DNA of 64,000 bases from NCBI RefSeq assembly GCF_963662735.1, contig NZ_OY759744.1:496001-560000 (forward strand). Direction: 5' to 3'. Under the pieces are notes generated by a model. That model was given only the letters and a program-made list of their open reading frames with translations. It ran no database searches and was not told where the DNA came from. Position 1 is the stretch's first letter; every line of letters starts with the position of its first letter. The position numbers and the translations under genes were made by a program. This DNA is from an uncultured Methanoregula sp. (lineage in GTDB: Archaea; Halobacteriota; Methanomicrobia; Methanomicrobiales; Methanospirillaceae). Shown one piece after another: positions 34,567-43,413 of the stretch.

Positions 34567-35373
34567 ATGGCAACCGTTACATTAAAACCCACCAAGACCC
34601 CCGAGCTCATGCTCGAGGGGTACAGCATCATACCCGACGCATTCGCAGGAAAGACTGCCGCACAGATCGCAGCACTCCCGGCTCACGAGGGTAAGATCCA
34701 TGTCACACTCGGGGACTTCTTCGCAGTCAGCGGCGATGCAGGTGCAACCGCAGCAGACACCGATATCGTGATTGCCGGCGACTGCACCCGCGTGAAATTC
34801 ATAGGCTCCAAGATGACCGCAGGTACTGTCACGGTCAACGGCAATGCCGACATGTATGTCGGCGGCTGGATGAAGGGCGGCAAGGTCCACGTTAAGGGCA
34901 ATGTCGACTCATTCTGCGGAATCCAGATGGAAGGCGGTGAGCTCCTTGTCGATGGCGATGCCAAGAACCATGTCGGCTGCGCTTACCGTGGCGACTGGAG
35001 AGGCATGAAGGGCGGTACCATCCGGATCAAGGGAAGTGCCGGCAATGATATCGGCACCTTCATGCTCGGAGGCACCATCATCATCGAAAAGAACGCGTTC
35101 ATCCACGTCTCCACCCATGCAGAGGGCGGGACGGTCGTCATCAAGGGCGACGTCGAGGGACGGGTCGGCGGCCAGATGGTCAAGGGCGAGATGTACGTGC
35201 TCGGCAAGATCAAGTTCATGATGCCCGGGTACAAGAAGATCGATACCGTGGAAAAAGAGATCGACGGTGTTAAGGCAACGTTCGACCACTACATCGGTGA
35301 CCTCGGCGAACGCCACGGGAAGAGCAAGGGACAGGTCGTGTACGCGAACCTGTACCTGAAAGCGGCGGCATGA
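34567..35373 (+). CDS. fwdC: Formylmethanofuran dehydrogenase subunit C, copy 2
   Basis: 268 aa from ATG 34567 (GAGG 5 nt upstream); a frame from 34516 overlaps fwdA in another phase. Right-handed beta-helix with GGKVHVKGNV, GGELLVDGDA and GGTVVIKGDV repeats as in copy 1. End of the operon; a T-run at 35423-35431 may terminate it. Confidence 0.94.
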   Translation: MATVTLKPTKTPELMLEGYSIIPDAFAGKTAAQIAALPAHEGKIHVTLGDFFAVSGDAGATAADTDIVIAGDCTRVKFIGSKMTAGTVTVNGNADMYVGGWMKGGKVHVKGNVDSFCGIQMEGGELLVDGDAKNHVGCAYRGDWRGMKGGTIRIKGSAGNDIGTFMLGGTIIIEKNAFIHVSTHAEGGTVVIKGDVEGRVGGQMVKGEMYVLGKIKFMMPGYKKIDTVEKEIDGVKATFDHYIGDLGERHGKSKGQVVYANLYLKAAA

Positions 35374-35470
35374 ACCCCTCCCGCAGTTCCATCACACACA
35401 TCCGGCCACCACGGCCACGAATCTTTTTTTTAAGAAACATCAGGACATTGTATGTCCATGGGTGATCCCA

Positions 35471-36226
35471 GTGAAAGATATTGGCAAAGAATTCATCAAA
35501 GGAACAAGATACCCGGACTATTCCACCGTTGATCTCGTCTTACGCGTGCCGGAGCCCCCGCATGAACTGCCGGTCAGGGAGGGGCAGACTGTCATCAGGC
35601 TCCCAAGCCCGAAGAAATTCAAGGTACCGGACATGCCGATCAGGTCTGCTATCGAGAACTGGGAACCGGTCGGGTTCTTCTCCCGCTCGTCTATGACCTT
35701 AAAAGAACTCTCGTACCTGCTCTGGTGCACCCAGGGGTTCAAGAAGGTAGTTGCAGAAACGATCGAGCTCAGGAATGTTCCTTCGAGCGGTTCGCGTTAC
35801 CCGCTGGAAACCTATTTTGTTGCAAGCGATGTGGAAGGACTTGAGACCGGTCTGTACCGGTACCTCCCGAGATCCCACCGCATCGTGGCCGAACGCCTGG
35901 ACTCCGGTATTATCCTGGAGATGAGTACCGCGAGTATGAACTTCAGGGCAGTCACCCGCGCCGCCGTTACCTTCCTCTGGGTGGGAATCCCGTACCGCTC
36001 CGTCTGGGCAATGGGGAACCGGGGCTACCGGAGCGTGCTTATCGAGGCGGGCCACGTCTGCCAGAATCTTATCCTGGCGTCGGCGAATCTCGGGCTCGAT
36101 GTCTACCCTATCGATCTCTTCCATGACGAGGGGATCAGTAACCTTGCAAACCTTGATCCCGAAACCCAGTGGCCGGTGTACCTTGCAGCGGTCGGGAACG
36201 TGGAGAAGAGCGTTACCCTTGCCTGA
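35471..36226 (+). CDS. SagB-type nitroreductase-like oxidoreductase
   Basis: 251 aa from GTG 35471, where GGGTGA lies 5 nt upstream; GTG 35462 is an alternative. FMN-dependent nitroreductase superfamily: SGSRYPLETYFVA, with an SMTLKELSYLLWCTQG helix before it and AGHVCQNLILASANLGLDVYP near the end. SagB-like enzymes oxidise azoline rings in peptide modification, but in methanogens stand-alone forms have unknown substrates. No peptide or cyclodehydratase gene is nearby. Confidence 0.85.
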   Translation: MKDIGKEFIKGTRYPDYSTVDLVLRVPEPPHELPVREGQTVIRLPSPKKFKVPDMPIRSAIENWEPVGFFSRSSMTLKELSYLLWCTQGFKKVVAETIELRNVPSSGSRYPLETYFVASDVEGLETGLYRYLPRSHRIVAERLDSGIILEMSTASMNFRAVTRAAVTFLWVGIPYRSVWAMGNRGYRSVLIEAGHVCQNLILASANLGLDVYPIDLFHDEGISNLANLDPETQWPVYLAAVGNVEKSVTLA

Positions 36227-36369
36227 ACCGGACCCGGCTGCCACCTGGAAAAACCGGGTCCGGCCGGACGGTCCAATCGATTCTTTTATTCGGGATTCGG
36301 GATAAACTAATTCAGGTTGATGACTGCTGCAGGTTAATTGAGTGTACTGCAGATCGTTTGCGTGATCCT

Positions 36370-38277
36370 ATGGTGAAACGATATCTCTCGCTCTGTTCGC
36401 TTGAAGAGGCGCTCACCCGGTTACGTTCATCGTTTGCGGTCCCGGAACGGACCGAGAGCGTGCCGGTCATCCAGTCAGCAGGCCGCGTGGTTGCATCCCC
36501 GGTCTATGCGAAATACTCGGTCCCTGAGGTGAATATCTCCGCCATGGACGGTATTGCGGTGCGGAGCCGGGACACGATCGGCGCAACCGACCAGGCACCG
36601 GTTACGCTGGAGACATTTGCCCGGGTCAACACCGGCAACATCGTTCCCCCGGAATTTGACGCCGTAGTAATGATCGAAGATACCTGGGAGGCAGGAGAAA
36701 AGTTCCAGATCCGCAGGTCAGCAGTCCCGTGGCAGCACGTGAGGCCGGCTGGGGAGGATATCCGGGAGAACCGGCTCGTCCTCCCGCGGGGCCACCTGAT
36801 CCGGGCGTTCGATATCGGGGCGCTGGCAACGTACGGGATCACCCGGGTGGAGGTCCGGGCCGTGCATGTCGGCATCATCCCGACCGGCAGCGAACTCGTC
36901 CCGCTCGGGGTCCGGCCGGGTCCCGGGCAGGTCGTGGAGAGCAACACGATCATGGCCCAGGTCTTCCTTGGCCAGATGGGGGCGCACTGCACACGGCTCC
37001 CGATAGTTCCCGACGATCCTGACCTGATCCGGGAGGCACTCCTCTCCGCGGTCAGGGCAAACGATTTCGTGATCATCTCCGCTGGGTCTTCGGCAGGAAC
37101 CCGGGATTTTACGTCAAGCGTGATCAGCTCGGTCGGGGAGCTCCTCTTCCACGGGGTTGCCGTCAAGCCGGGAAAGCCGGTGATGCTCGGGAAGATCGAG
37201 GGGAAACCCGTTCTCGGGCTTCCCGGCTACCCGCTCGCGGCCCAGACCGCACTCCGGGAATTTGCCGCCCCTCTCCTCGAATCGTGGGGATTTGCCCCGG
37301 CACCCCGCTACCCGGTAAAGGTCCGGCTCTCCCAGCCCCTGAACTCCGATCCCGGCTTTGATGAGTTCGTACCGGTCTTTGTCGGACGCATAGGCCCTGC
37401 GCTGTGGGGAATTCCCCACCGGAAAGGAGCCGGGGTCCAGATGGCAACCGTGAAAGCCAATGGTTACACCCATATCCCTGCACCGGTCGAGGGGTACGAG
37501 GCCGGCCACGAACTCGAAGTCCTGCTCACCACCGATCCGGGCAGCATCGATCGGACGCTCATCCTTACCGGGTCGCTCGATCCATCGCTCGAAGGCCTCG
37601 CGAACCTTGTCCATGACCAGGGTATCTTCATCCACGCGAGCAATATCGGCAACATCGGCGGCCTTCTCACCCAGAAACGCAATGCCTGCCACGCCGTCCC
37701 CTTAAGCCTCCCCGCTCACTCCCTCCTCCCGGAATGCCAGCTGATGCTGCGGAATATCCCGACGGAGGGGCTCGTCTTTGTCCATATCGCAACGATCGAG
37801 CAGGGCATCGCTTCCCGCCACAGTCTCACCTTTGAAGACCTGCCGCACGTCCGGTTCATCAATACCCGGAAAGAATCGCCGGCCCGCATGGTCCTCGATG
37901 CGCTCCTGAGTTCAAAGGGCATTAAGCCGGACGACATCAACGGGTACCGGCAGGAAGTCAATGGCCCCCAGGCAGTTGCCGCCGCGATCCGGAACGGGTT
38001 TGCCGATGCCGGCATGTGCACATCCAGCGTGGCAAAGGCAAGCGGCCTCACCTTCACCCCGGTTGCGTTCGAGGATTACGAACTCGCGGTCCGGCGGGAT
38101 ATGCTGAACGATCCCCGGATGGCAACCCTCATCTCCATAATCAGGTCCCCGGAATACCGCCAGGTCCTCGCAGAAATGGGAGGATACGATTCTTCCCGGA
38201 CCGGCACTATCCGGAGCCTTGCTCCGGACTGCACGCTCACTGAAACGGAACCCGTGACGAACCCTGTCGGGAACTGA
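36370..38277 (+). CDS. moeA: MoeA (molybdenum insertase) fused to a PBP/LysR-type substrate-binding domain
   Basis: 635 aa from ATG 36370; no good ribosome site. Residues 1-400 are MoeA: SVPEVNISAMDGIAV, then GVITTGSEL-like IIPTGSELVPLG, and LPGYPLAAQTALREF. Residues 420-635 resemble the PBP-like domain often attached to MoeA or MobB in methanogens (LILTGSLDPSLEGLAN, EGLVFVHIATIEQG, PQAVAAAIRNGFADAGMCTS). MoeA puts Mo or W onto molybdopterin. The fused domain may sense molybdate/tungstate or molybdopterin. The position between fwd and tup genes fits Mo/W cofactor supply. Confidence 0.92.
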   Translation: MVKRYLSLCSLEEALTRLRSSFAVPERTESVPVIQSAGRVVASPVYAKYSVPEVNISAMDGIAVRSRDTIGATDQAPVTLETFARVNTGNIVPPEFDAVVMIEDTWEAGEKFQIRRSAVPWQHVRPAGEDIRENRLVLPRGHLIRAFDIGALATYGITRVEVRAVHVGIIPTGSELVPLGVRPGPGQVVESNTIMAQVFLGQMGAHCTRLPIVPDDPDLIREALLSAVRANDFVIISAGSSAGTRDFTSSVISSVGELLFHGVAVKPGKPVMLGKIEGKPVLGLPGYPLAAQTALREFAAPLLESWGFAPAPRYPVKVRLSQPLNSDPGFDEFVPVFVGRIGPALWGIPHRKGAGVQMATVKANGYTHIPAPVEGYEAGHELEVLLTTDPGSIDRTLILTGSLDPSLEGLANLVHDQGIFIHASNIGNIGGLLTQKRNACHAVPLSLPAHSLLPECQLMLRNIPTEGLVFVHIATIEQGIASRHSLTFEDLPHVRFINTRKESPARMVLDALLSSKGIKPDDINGYRQEVNGPQAVAAAIRNGFADAGMCTSSVAKASGLTFTPVAFEDYELAVRRDMLNDPRMATLISIIRSPEYRQVLAEMGGYDSSRTGTIRSLAPDCTLTETEPVTNPVGN

Positions 38278-38861
38278 GCCCGGATCTGTTTTCCGGTTCG
38301 GTTCAAAACACCGGCTTTCAGGTTCCGGATTCTGTACGATAGTTCTCTTTTTATCAGGCAACACATCCCGTATCTGGCATTGTCCTGGCTCAAATGATTC
38401 CGGCACTCCTCAGCAAGGGCCCCCTGTGAAAAATAAATGTACCCATGCGACCCCCTCCATGCCAAAAACCGGATTCCACCCTATTCTTCAGAGGTAAAAT
38501 CGGTACCTTTTTGTTTAAAATCCGGAAGGGGCTGTAGGGGGTCGCATGGGTACATTTGTATTTTTGTGGCTGGTATCGTGTTGATGGAACAGAAAAATTA
38601 CACCGGATATTGTGCACGTTCACCCGGTTTGGGCAAAACAGATTTTCCCCCTCCGACCCCCTCTTTCCCTGAGGGGGGGTCACCCGGATGCCGGGCCCGG
38701 GGGATGTTACCGGTGCCTGCACAGGGCAATACCATGAAAACCGGTATTTCATTGCGTACGGTTCCGGGCGGGTTTCCCCAGCCGGCAGATTCAGAACCGG
38801 GTTCGATCGAAACAGGGGATGCGGGAGATGCACGCTCCCAGGCAGAGCAGGGTAATTCGCC
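38278..38861. other. Intergenic region carrying repeat element copy 2
   Basis: About 580 bp. Contains the 123-bp element at 38435-38557, the tag GAAAAATTACACCGGAT at about 38592-38608, and a half-copy/hairpin (ACCCCCTC...GAGGGGGGGT) at 38649-38680. Open frames in this stretch run through the repeat and are not supported as genes. Confidence 0.55.
38435..38557. repeat. Hairpin-ended dispersed element, copy 2
   Basis: Perfect 22-bp terminal inverted repeats: the left arm 38435-38456 contains GTACCCATGCGACCCCC, and the right arm 38536-38557 is its exact reverse complement. Total 123 bp with an AT-rich centre of 79 bp. The right arm is preceded by GGGGCTGTAG, as in copy 3. No target-site duplication was obvious to the eye. 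Confidence 0.8.
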
Positions 38862-39260
38862 TTATTCAGGGGTTTTCCTGACCGGTTTCTTTACCCAGGT
38901 CAGTTCCTTGCCATCGAAGGCAAACGACTTCATGATGTATATTTTGAGATCCTTTGGCAGTTTTGATGTATCGGCATGGGCTGGCACAATGATTGCATAG
39001 TCGTACCGGGGAGTGGTACCGTCGAAGACCGGTTCAGGGCGGATCAGCTCGTCGATCATATCGAGCGTAACCTCTTTCTTGAACGAAACCAGGATCCGGA
39101 CGATCTCCCGGTATCCCTGGTTCATCCGTTCCACAAGAACAATGGTATCATAGCCCGTCCCCTTCTTTCTCGGCGTGATCTTCCAGCCATCATAGGTGGA
39201 ATAGATGCGCTTGATCTCCTGCAATACAAAATCGTGCATAATGTCCGTGCAGATACCCAT
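38862..39260 (-). CDS. Protein of unknown function
   Basis: 132 aa; ATG 39239 (residue 8, MHDFVLQEI) is also possible. Mixed alpha/beta with a basic N-terminal third (WKITPRKKGTGYDTIVLVER) and a Pro/Lys-rich end. The strand pattern with charged turns could fit a small nuclease-like or DNA-binding fold, but no catalytic motif was confirmed. It has no close neighbour and is bordered by repeat element copy 2. Confidence 0.55.
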   Translation of the reverse strand: MGICTDIMHDFVLQEIKRIYSTYDGWKITPRKKGTGYDTIVLVERMNQGYREIVRILVSFKKEVTLDMIDELIRPEPVFDGTTPRYDYAIIVPAHADTSKLPKDLKIYIMKSFAFDGKELTWVKKPVRKTPE

Positions 39261-39718
39261 ATGCTATCAGTTAACTTACTTTGTTTAAAAATAAAAAGAC
39301 TCTGTTAAACATAAGTGGCTAACACAAAATGGTTACCAATAAGCACCATCGAGGTAATTTTTCCGGTAAGGACAGATTTATTCGCAATCTTGCATTACGA
39401 TCCGTCAACAGTTCTTTTGGCACCCGGATCCATTAAATGAATATTGTTAACAAAATCCTTTTATCAACTTCACACTTATATTGTTGTGCCCATTCGTGGG
39501 CCTGTCGGGTCTGGTCTCAAGGTTAGATGCTGCTTCTCCCAGCGTCGTTATCGTTGCCACGATATATTCCGGGACCACCCTTCTTCTTTCACGGTTTTTT
39601 GTTGAGCTTACATGATCTTCGGATACGTTCCTGCCGACGGTTTTATTCAGCACAGGCAAAACACCGGCCCGTCCTGGGTATCTTTATTGTCTGGCAACCA
39701 ATAGCTGTGTGAAAAGGT
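39261..39718. other. Intergenic region upstream of a possible regulator
   Basis: About 460 bp, AT-rich in its first half, between two divergent genes. It contains a GGTTACCAAT at 39331-39340 and a GGCAACCAAT at 39693-39702, which recur before tupA (see findings). No gene supported; short frames here lack ribosome sites and family features. Confidence 0.4.
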
Positions 39719-40063
39719 ATGGCTGCACTCTCGGTTGACATTCTCTTTGATGCCGCTGTCCGCATCCAGATCGAGGAGCGGTCATTCACCATTACATACA
39801 CCGGTTCGGGAATCCGGATGAAATTTCCTACAACCCGGAGGCTCGCGGAGTTCCTCGATGTCCCGCATTACTATATTCTCCCGTATTTTGCAACCATGGA
39901 GGAAGAAGACCTCGTCACCCGGGCTGAACGGGTCGGTATCATGACAACCGCCAGGGGTACCCGGAAGATGATCGACCTTATTGGCTCCCGGTACCGGGCA
40001 GATACCGAAAAGATCCTTGGACCGGCCATTCTCTCCGCGCTGCTCAAAGGCGCTGATCGGTGA
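39719..40063 (+). CDS. Possible winged helix-turn-helix regulator
   Basis: 114 aa. The second half reads like a wHTH: TRRLAEFLDVPHYYILPYFA (helix-turn-helix), EEEDLVTRAERVGIMTT (wing) and TRKMIDLIGSRY (last helix). The N-terminal 35 residues are beta-rich and may dimerise or bind a ligand. No exact family named. It lies 153 bp before tupA in the same direction, so a role in tungstate/molybdate-dependent control is a reasonable guess. Confidence 0.5.
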   Translation: MAALSVDILFDAAVRIQIEERSFTITYTGSGIRMKFPTTRRLAEFLDVPHYYILPYFATMEEEDLVTRAERVGIMTTARGTRKMIDLIGSRYRADTEKILGPAILSALLKGADR

Positions 40064-40130
40064 CCAGGGCCGCCCGGCCAACTCTTTTACAAATAAAAAA
40101 AGTCAATGTAATTTGATTGTGACCATTTGT

Positions 40131-40166
40131 TTACCAGCTGGTTACTGCTTTATTTTGACAACCAAT
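40131..40166. promoter_or_regulatory. Candidate operator region before tupA
   Basis: A near-palindrome TTACCAGCTGGTTAC (40131-40145) is followed by GACAACCAAT (40157-40166). Variants of the second sequence occur in the two gaps around the possible wHTH gene. The palindrome lies about 75 bp before the tupA ATG. Candidate only. Confidence 0.3.
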
Positions 40167-40216
40167 GAAAAGAAACATTGAATTATTCACTTCAATAAGA
40201 ATATTCCGGTCATACT

Positions 40217-41257
40217 ATGACAAAAACTGTGCATGTTGGAATTATTACCATGATGATTGCCGTCCTGTTCGTTGCCGCCTGTTTGGCCGGCTGCACCAGC
40301 CAGGCACCGTCAAATACCACGGCAACGACCGCGGCAACACCGGTCGCAACGGAGAGCGCACAGCAGAAACTCGTTATCGCCACGACTACCAGTCTCTACG
40401 ATACCGGCCTGCTCAATTATCTCCAGCCGAAGTTTGAATCCAAGTACAATGTCAAGCTCCTGATCACCTCGCAGGGAACAGGTAAGGCAATCGAGCTCGC
40501 AAAGCGTGGCGACGCCGATGTCCTCCTCGTCCACTCCCCCAGCCAGGAACTGGCATTCATGAAGGGAGGGAACGGTATCGACCGCAGGTCGTTTGCCTCG
40601 AACTCGTTCATGATCGTAGGCCCGGCCAAGGACCCCGCCGGCATTGTGAACATGACACCCGAGAATGCATTTACAACCATCCTCCTTAAGGGAACAAACA
40701 GCACCGCAGACGTTGCCTTTGTCTCACGCGGCGATGGCTCGGGAACCCACTCTGCCGAGCAGAAGATCTGGTCCAATGCCGGTTACAACTACACCATGAA
40801 CGTGGAAAAGTCCGGCAAGTGGTATGTCGAGGCCGGTAAGGGAATGGGAGAGACCCTCCAGATGGCAAGCGAGAAGGGCGCATATACACTGACCGACGAA
40901 GGAACCTACCTTGCGTACAAGAACAACTTGACCGTTGTCCCGCTCATCACCAAGGGTTCGAGCCTGCTCAACATCTACAGCGTGATGGCAGTGTACAACG
41001 ACAAGCAGCCGGTCGACAAGATCAAGATGGCGGACAATTTCATCAACTTCCTCATCTCGCCCGAGACCCAGGCGGATATCGGTAACTACGGGGTTGACAA
41101 GTACGGAAAAGCCCTGTTCATCCCGATGAGCGTCAGTGTCCCGACTGCCCCGGCAGGATACGTGGGAGACTATTCCACACCGGCAACGGATCTTACTCCG
41201 GCACCGGTTGCAACCACGGTCGCTGTAGCCGCAAATGTCACTGCGGCAAAAGCATAA
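40217..41257 (+). CDS. tupA: Tungstate ABC transporter substrate-binding lipoprotein
   Basis: 346 aa. Signal sequence with lipobox LAGC (Cys26), then a Thr/Ala-rich tether, then a class of anion-binding protein with the TupA hallmark ATTTSLYDTGLL and RGDADVLLVHS. Middle motif VSRGDGSGTHSAEQKIW is also typical. The C-terminal tail (Pro/Thr/Ala-rich) is extra. It binds tungstate (or molybdate) outside the cell for TupBC. tupB and tupC follow only after an opposite-strand gene, so the operon is interrupted. Confidence 0.92.
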   Translation: MTKTVHVGIITMMIAVLFVAACLAGCTSQAPSNTTATTAATPVATESAQQKLVIATTTSLYDTGLLNYLQPKFESKYNVKLLITSQGTGKAIELAKRGDADVLLVHSPSQELAFMKGGNGIDRRSFASNSFMIVGPAKDPAGIVNMTPENAFTTILLKGTNSTADVAFVSRGDGSGTHSAEQKIWSNAGYNYTMNVEKSGKWYVEAGKGMGETLQMASEKGAYTLTDEGTYLAYKNNLTVVPLITKGSSLLNIYSVMAVYNDKQPVDKIKMADNFINFLISPETQADIGNYGVDKYGKALFIPMSVSVPTAPAGYVGDYSTPATDLTPAPVATTVAVAANVTAAKA

Positions 41258-41384
41258 TCTCACTTTTTTTATATGCCCTGGCCCCGGTAAGGCCCGTCAA
41301 AGCAACCTGCTGCAGGAAAATGCTGCAGGAAAAACAGAAACAGGTTCATGGAGCCGGAGAGGGGGAGAGGGAGAGCCGCAGGTA

Positions 41385-42506
41385 TCAGCAGTGCCCGGGT
41401 GCCCGTTTTTTCCGGATCCAGAGATCAAGGTAGGCGATGATCATCCCTGCAATGAATGCAAGCGTCATGGAGCTGACCAGCGCGAGCACCCCGATGACCA
41501 CGGTGACGATAAGGGAATCGGTCTTGAAGCTGTGGCGGCTCATCTCGATCCCGACAAAGACAAGGAGAGCCCCGAGAACCCCGACGGCAATGATCGAGAG
41601 CACCTGCGGCGAGGTGAAGAAGAGGGCGAGGATGATGAAGATCAGGCCCGCGTACACGTTCGCTCCCCCGGTCCGGGCCCCGTACCGGTACTGTCCTGCA
41701 AGCCCTCCTGCCCCGTGGCACATCGGGAACCCCCCGAACGGAACGGACGTGAGGTTCATCAGGCCGATCGTGGTTGAAAATTTCTTGGGCGGGATGTCGT
41801 GGGCGAAGAGGTCTTTTGTCAGGAGCGAGGTGGCAAGGATCGCGTTGGTTATCGTCAGGACTACCTGCGGGAGCACGAGCGTGGAAAACGCCGTGGAGAA
41901 ATCCAGCGGCAGGGGGAAGACCAGCGTGGGCGGCGGGATCAGGCTGATGGGGGGCCAGCCGGAGATGGCGATCCCCGCCACGAGCCCGACGGCAATGACA
42001 ACGATTGCCGACAGGTCGGGGATGTTCCGGTACCGGGTGAGCAGGAGAAATGCCGCGATGATGGCAACCCCCACGACAAAGAACGTCGGGTCTTTGACCA
42101 CAAACCCGATCGAGGATTTGAAGAGGAGGAGGGCAAGGCCCAGCTGGATGCCCCGGACCACGCTCTGCGGCACCCATTTTTCGATGATGCCGAAGAAGCG
42201 GCCGTACCCGAGCACGAGGAAGATAACCCCGAGGATGAGCCCGGCCGCTGCAATCTCGCCGCTCCCGATTGTTCCGGCAATAACGATCACCGCCACGGCT
42301 TTCATGGGTTCGAGTGGTATGGGGAGACGGTAATACAGGCCGGTGAGAATGAACCAGATCCCAAAGAAGAGGAGGATGTAGCGGGCATTGACATCCGAGA
42401 CCAGTGCCACGGCGAGGATGAGGGGGATGATCGTGCCGAAATCCCCCAGCGATCCCGCCAGCTCCGAGAGACTGAAGCGAATCTGGGGGAGAGGCGGTTC
42501 GGACAC
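41385..42506 (-). CDS. MOT1-type (SulP-related) molybdate transporter
   Basis: 373 aa with about ten hydrophobic segments. Family motifs are LAGSLGDFGTIIPLI near the N-terminus, LPIPLEPMKAVAVI, and the later FPMCHGAGGLAGQYRYGAR. MOT1 proteins import molybdate at low concentration without a STAS domain, and none is present here. It is transcribed against tupA and tupB, which it separates. Two different Mo/W importers side by side suggest that oxyanion supply limits this organism. Confidence 0.87.
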   Translation of the reverse strand: MSEPPLPQIRFSLSELAGSLGDFGTIIPLILAVALVSDVNARYILLFFGIWFILTGLYYRLPIPLEPMKAVAVIVIAGTIGSGEIAAAGLILGVIFLVLGYGRFFGIIEKWVPQSVVRGIQLGLALLLFKSSIGFVVKDPTFFVVGVAIIAAFLLLTRYRNIPDLSAIVVIAVGLVAGIAISGWPPISLIPPPTLVFPLPLDFSTAFSTLVLPQVVLTITNAILATSLLTKDLFAHDIPPKKFSTTIGLMNLTSVPFGGFPMCHGAGGLAGQYRYGARTGGANVYAGLIFIILALFFTSPQVLSIIAVGVLGALLVFVGIEMSRHSFKTDSLIVTVVIGVLALVSSMTLAFIAGMIIAYLDLWIRKKRAPGHC

Positions 42507-42681
42507 GGTACCAGTACTGCCGGGGAGAGAGGCTGGCGATCAGGTCTGATGAACGCGATCGCACCTATCCGTTAATTCTAATTAAAGTAAAGTAAAGGTA
42601 ATCATAGGGATTAATCTTTTCAGGCAGTCCGCCGTGGCGGTGTGTCCGCGATGCAGGATAGAAGGATTCGGGGGAGAGAAC

Positions 42682-43413
42682 GTGGACGATATCATCCAGG
42701 GGGTAACGGCGGCGGTCAACCTCATTGTCACCCTCAACCCGGAAGTCCTGCAGATCGCCGGGCTTTCATTATATATCTCCCTGACGGCATCGTTCCTCGC
42801 GGCCCTCGTATCGATTCCGCTCGGGGGGCTTATTCACTTTCATGAATTTTATGGCAAACGGGCCCTCATCATCCTCATCCAGACCCTCTATTCGGTCCCT
42901 ACGGTCGTAGTCGGCCTCATCCTCTATCTCCTGTTATCCCGGAGCGGCCCGCTGGGATTCCTCGGTCTCCTCTGGTCCCCCGAAGGCATGATCCTCGGCC
43001 AGACACTCCTCATCATTCCCATCATGCTGGGTCTGGTCATATCGGCTCTCGGGGGAGTTGACCGGAACATCAGCGACACGCTGGTGGCCCTGGGAGCAAC
43101 GGAGTTCCAGAAGATCTTCCAGATTGTGAGGGAGGCCCGGTACGCCATCCTGAGTGCCGTGGTCCTCGGCTTCGGGCGGGCCATTGCCGAAGTAGGAGTT
43201 GCCATGATGATCGGGGGAAATATCCTGCACCAGACCCGGGTCCTGACAACCGCAATAGCCCTCCAGACCGGTATCGGCGACTTTGCCTTCTCGATAGCTC
43301 TTGGGATCATTCTCCTCGCCGTTGCCCTGGTTGTCGTCCTGATCCTCAACCTCATCACTTCCGGCAAACTGGGTGATATGGAGCGAATCCTGGGGGGATC
43401 GCCACGGGAGTAA
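42682..43413 (+). CDS. tupB: Tungstate ABC transporter permease
   Basis: 243 aa from GTG 42682, where GGGGGAGAG lies just upstream; a GTG at 42634 would add a Cys-containing stretch not seen in permeases. Five to six hydrophobic helices and the permease/ATPase coupling motif near ALGATEFQKIFQIVREARYAI. It forms the channel of the tungstate importer. The stop TAA shares its last base with the proposed start of tupC. Confidence 0.9.
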   Translation: MDDIIQGVTAAVNLIVTLNPEVLQIAGLSLYISLTASFLAALVSIPLGGLIHFHEFYGKRALIILIQTLYSVPTVVVGLILYLLLSRSGPLGFLGLLWSPEGMILGQTLLIIPIMLGLVISALGGVDRNISDTLVALGATEFQKIFQIVREARYAILSAVVLGFGRAIAEVGVAMMIGGNILHQTRVLTTAIALQTGIGDFAFSIALGIILLAVALVVVLILNLITSGKLGDMERILGGSPRE

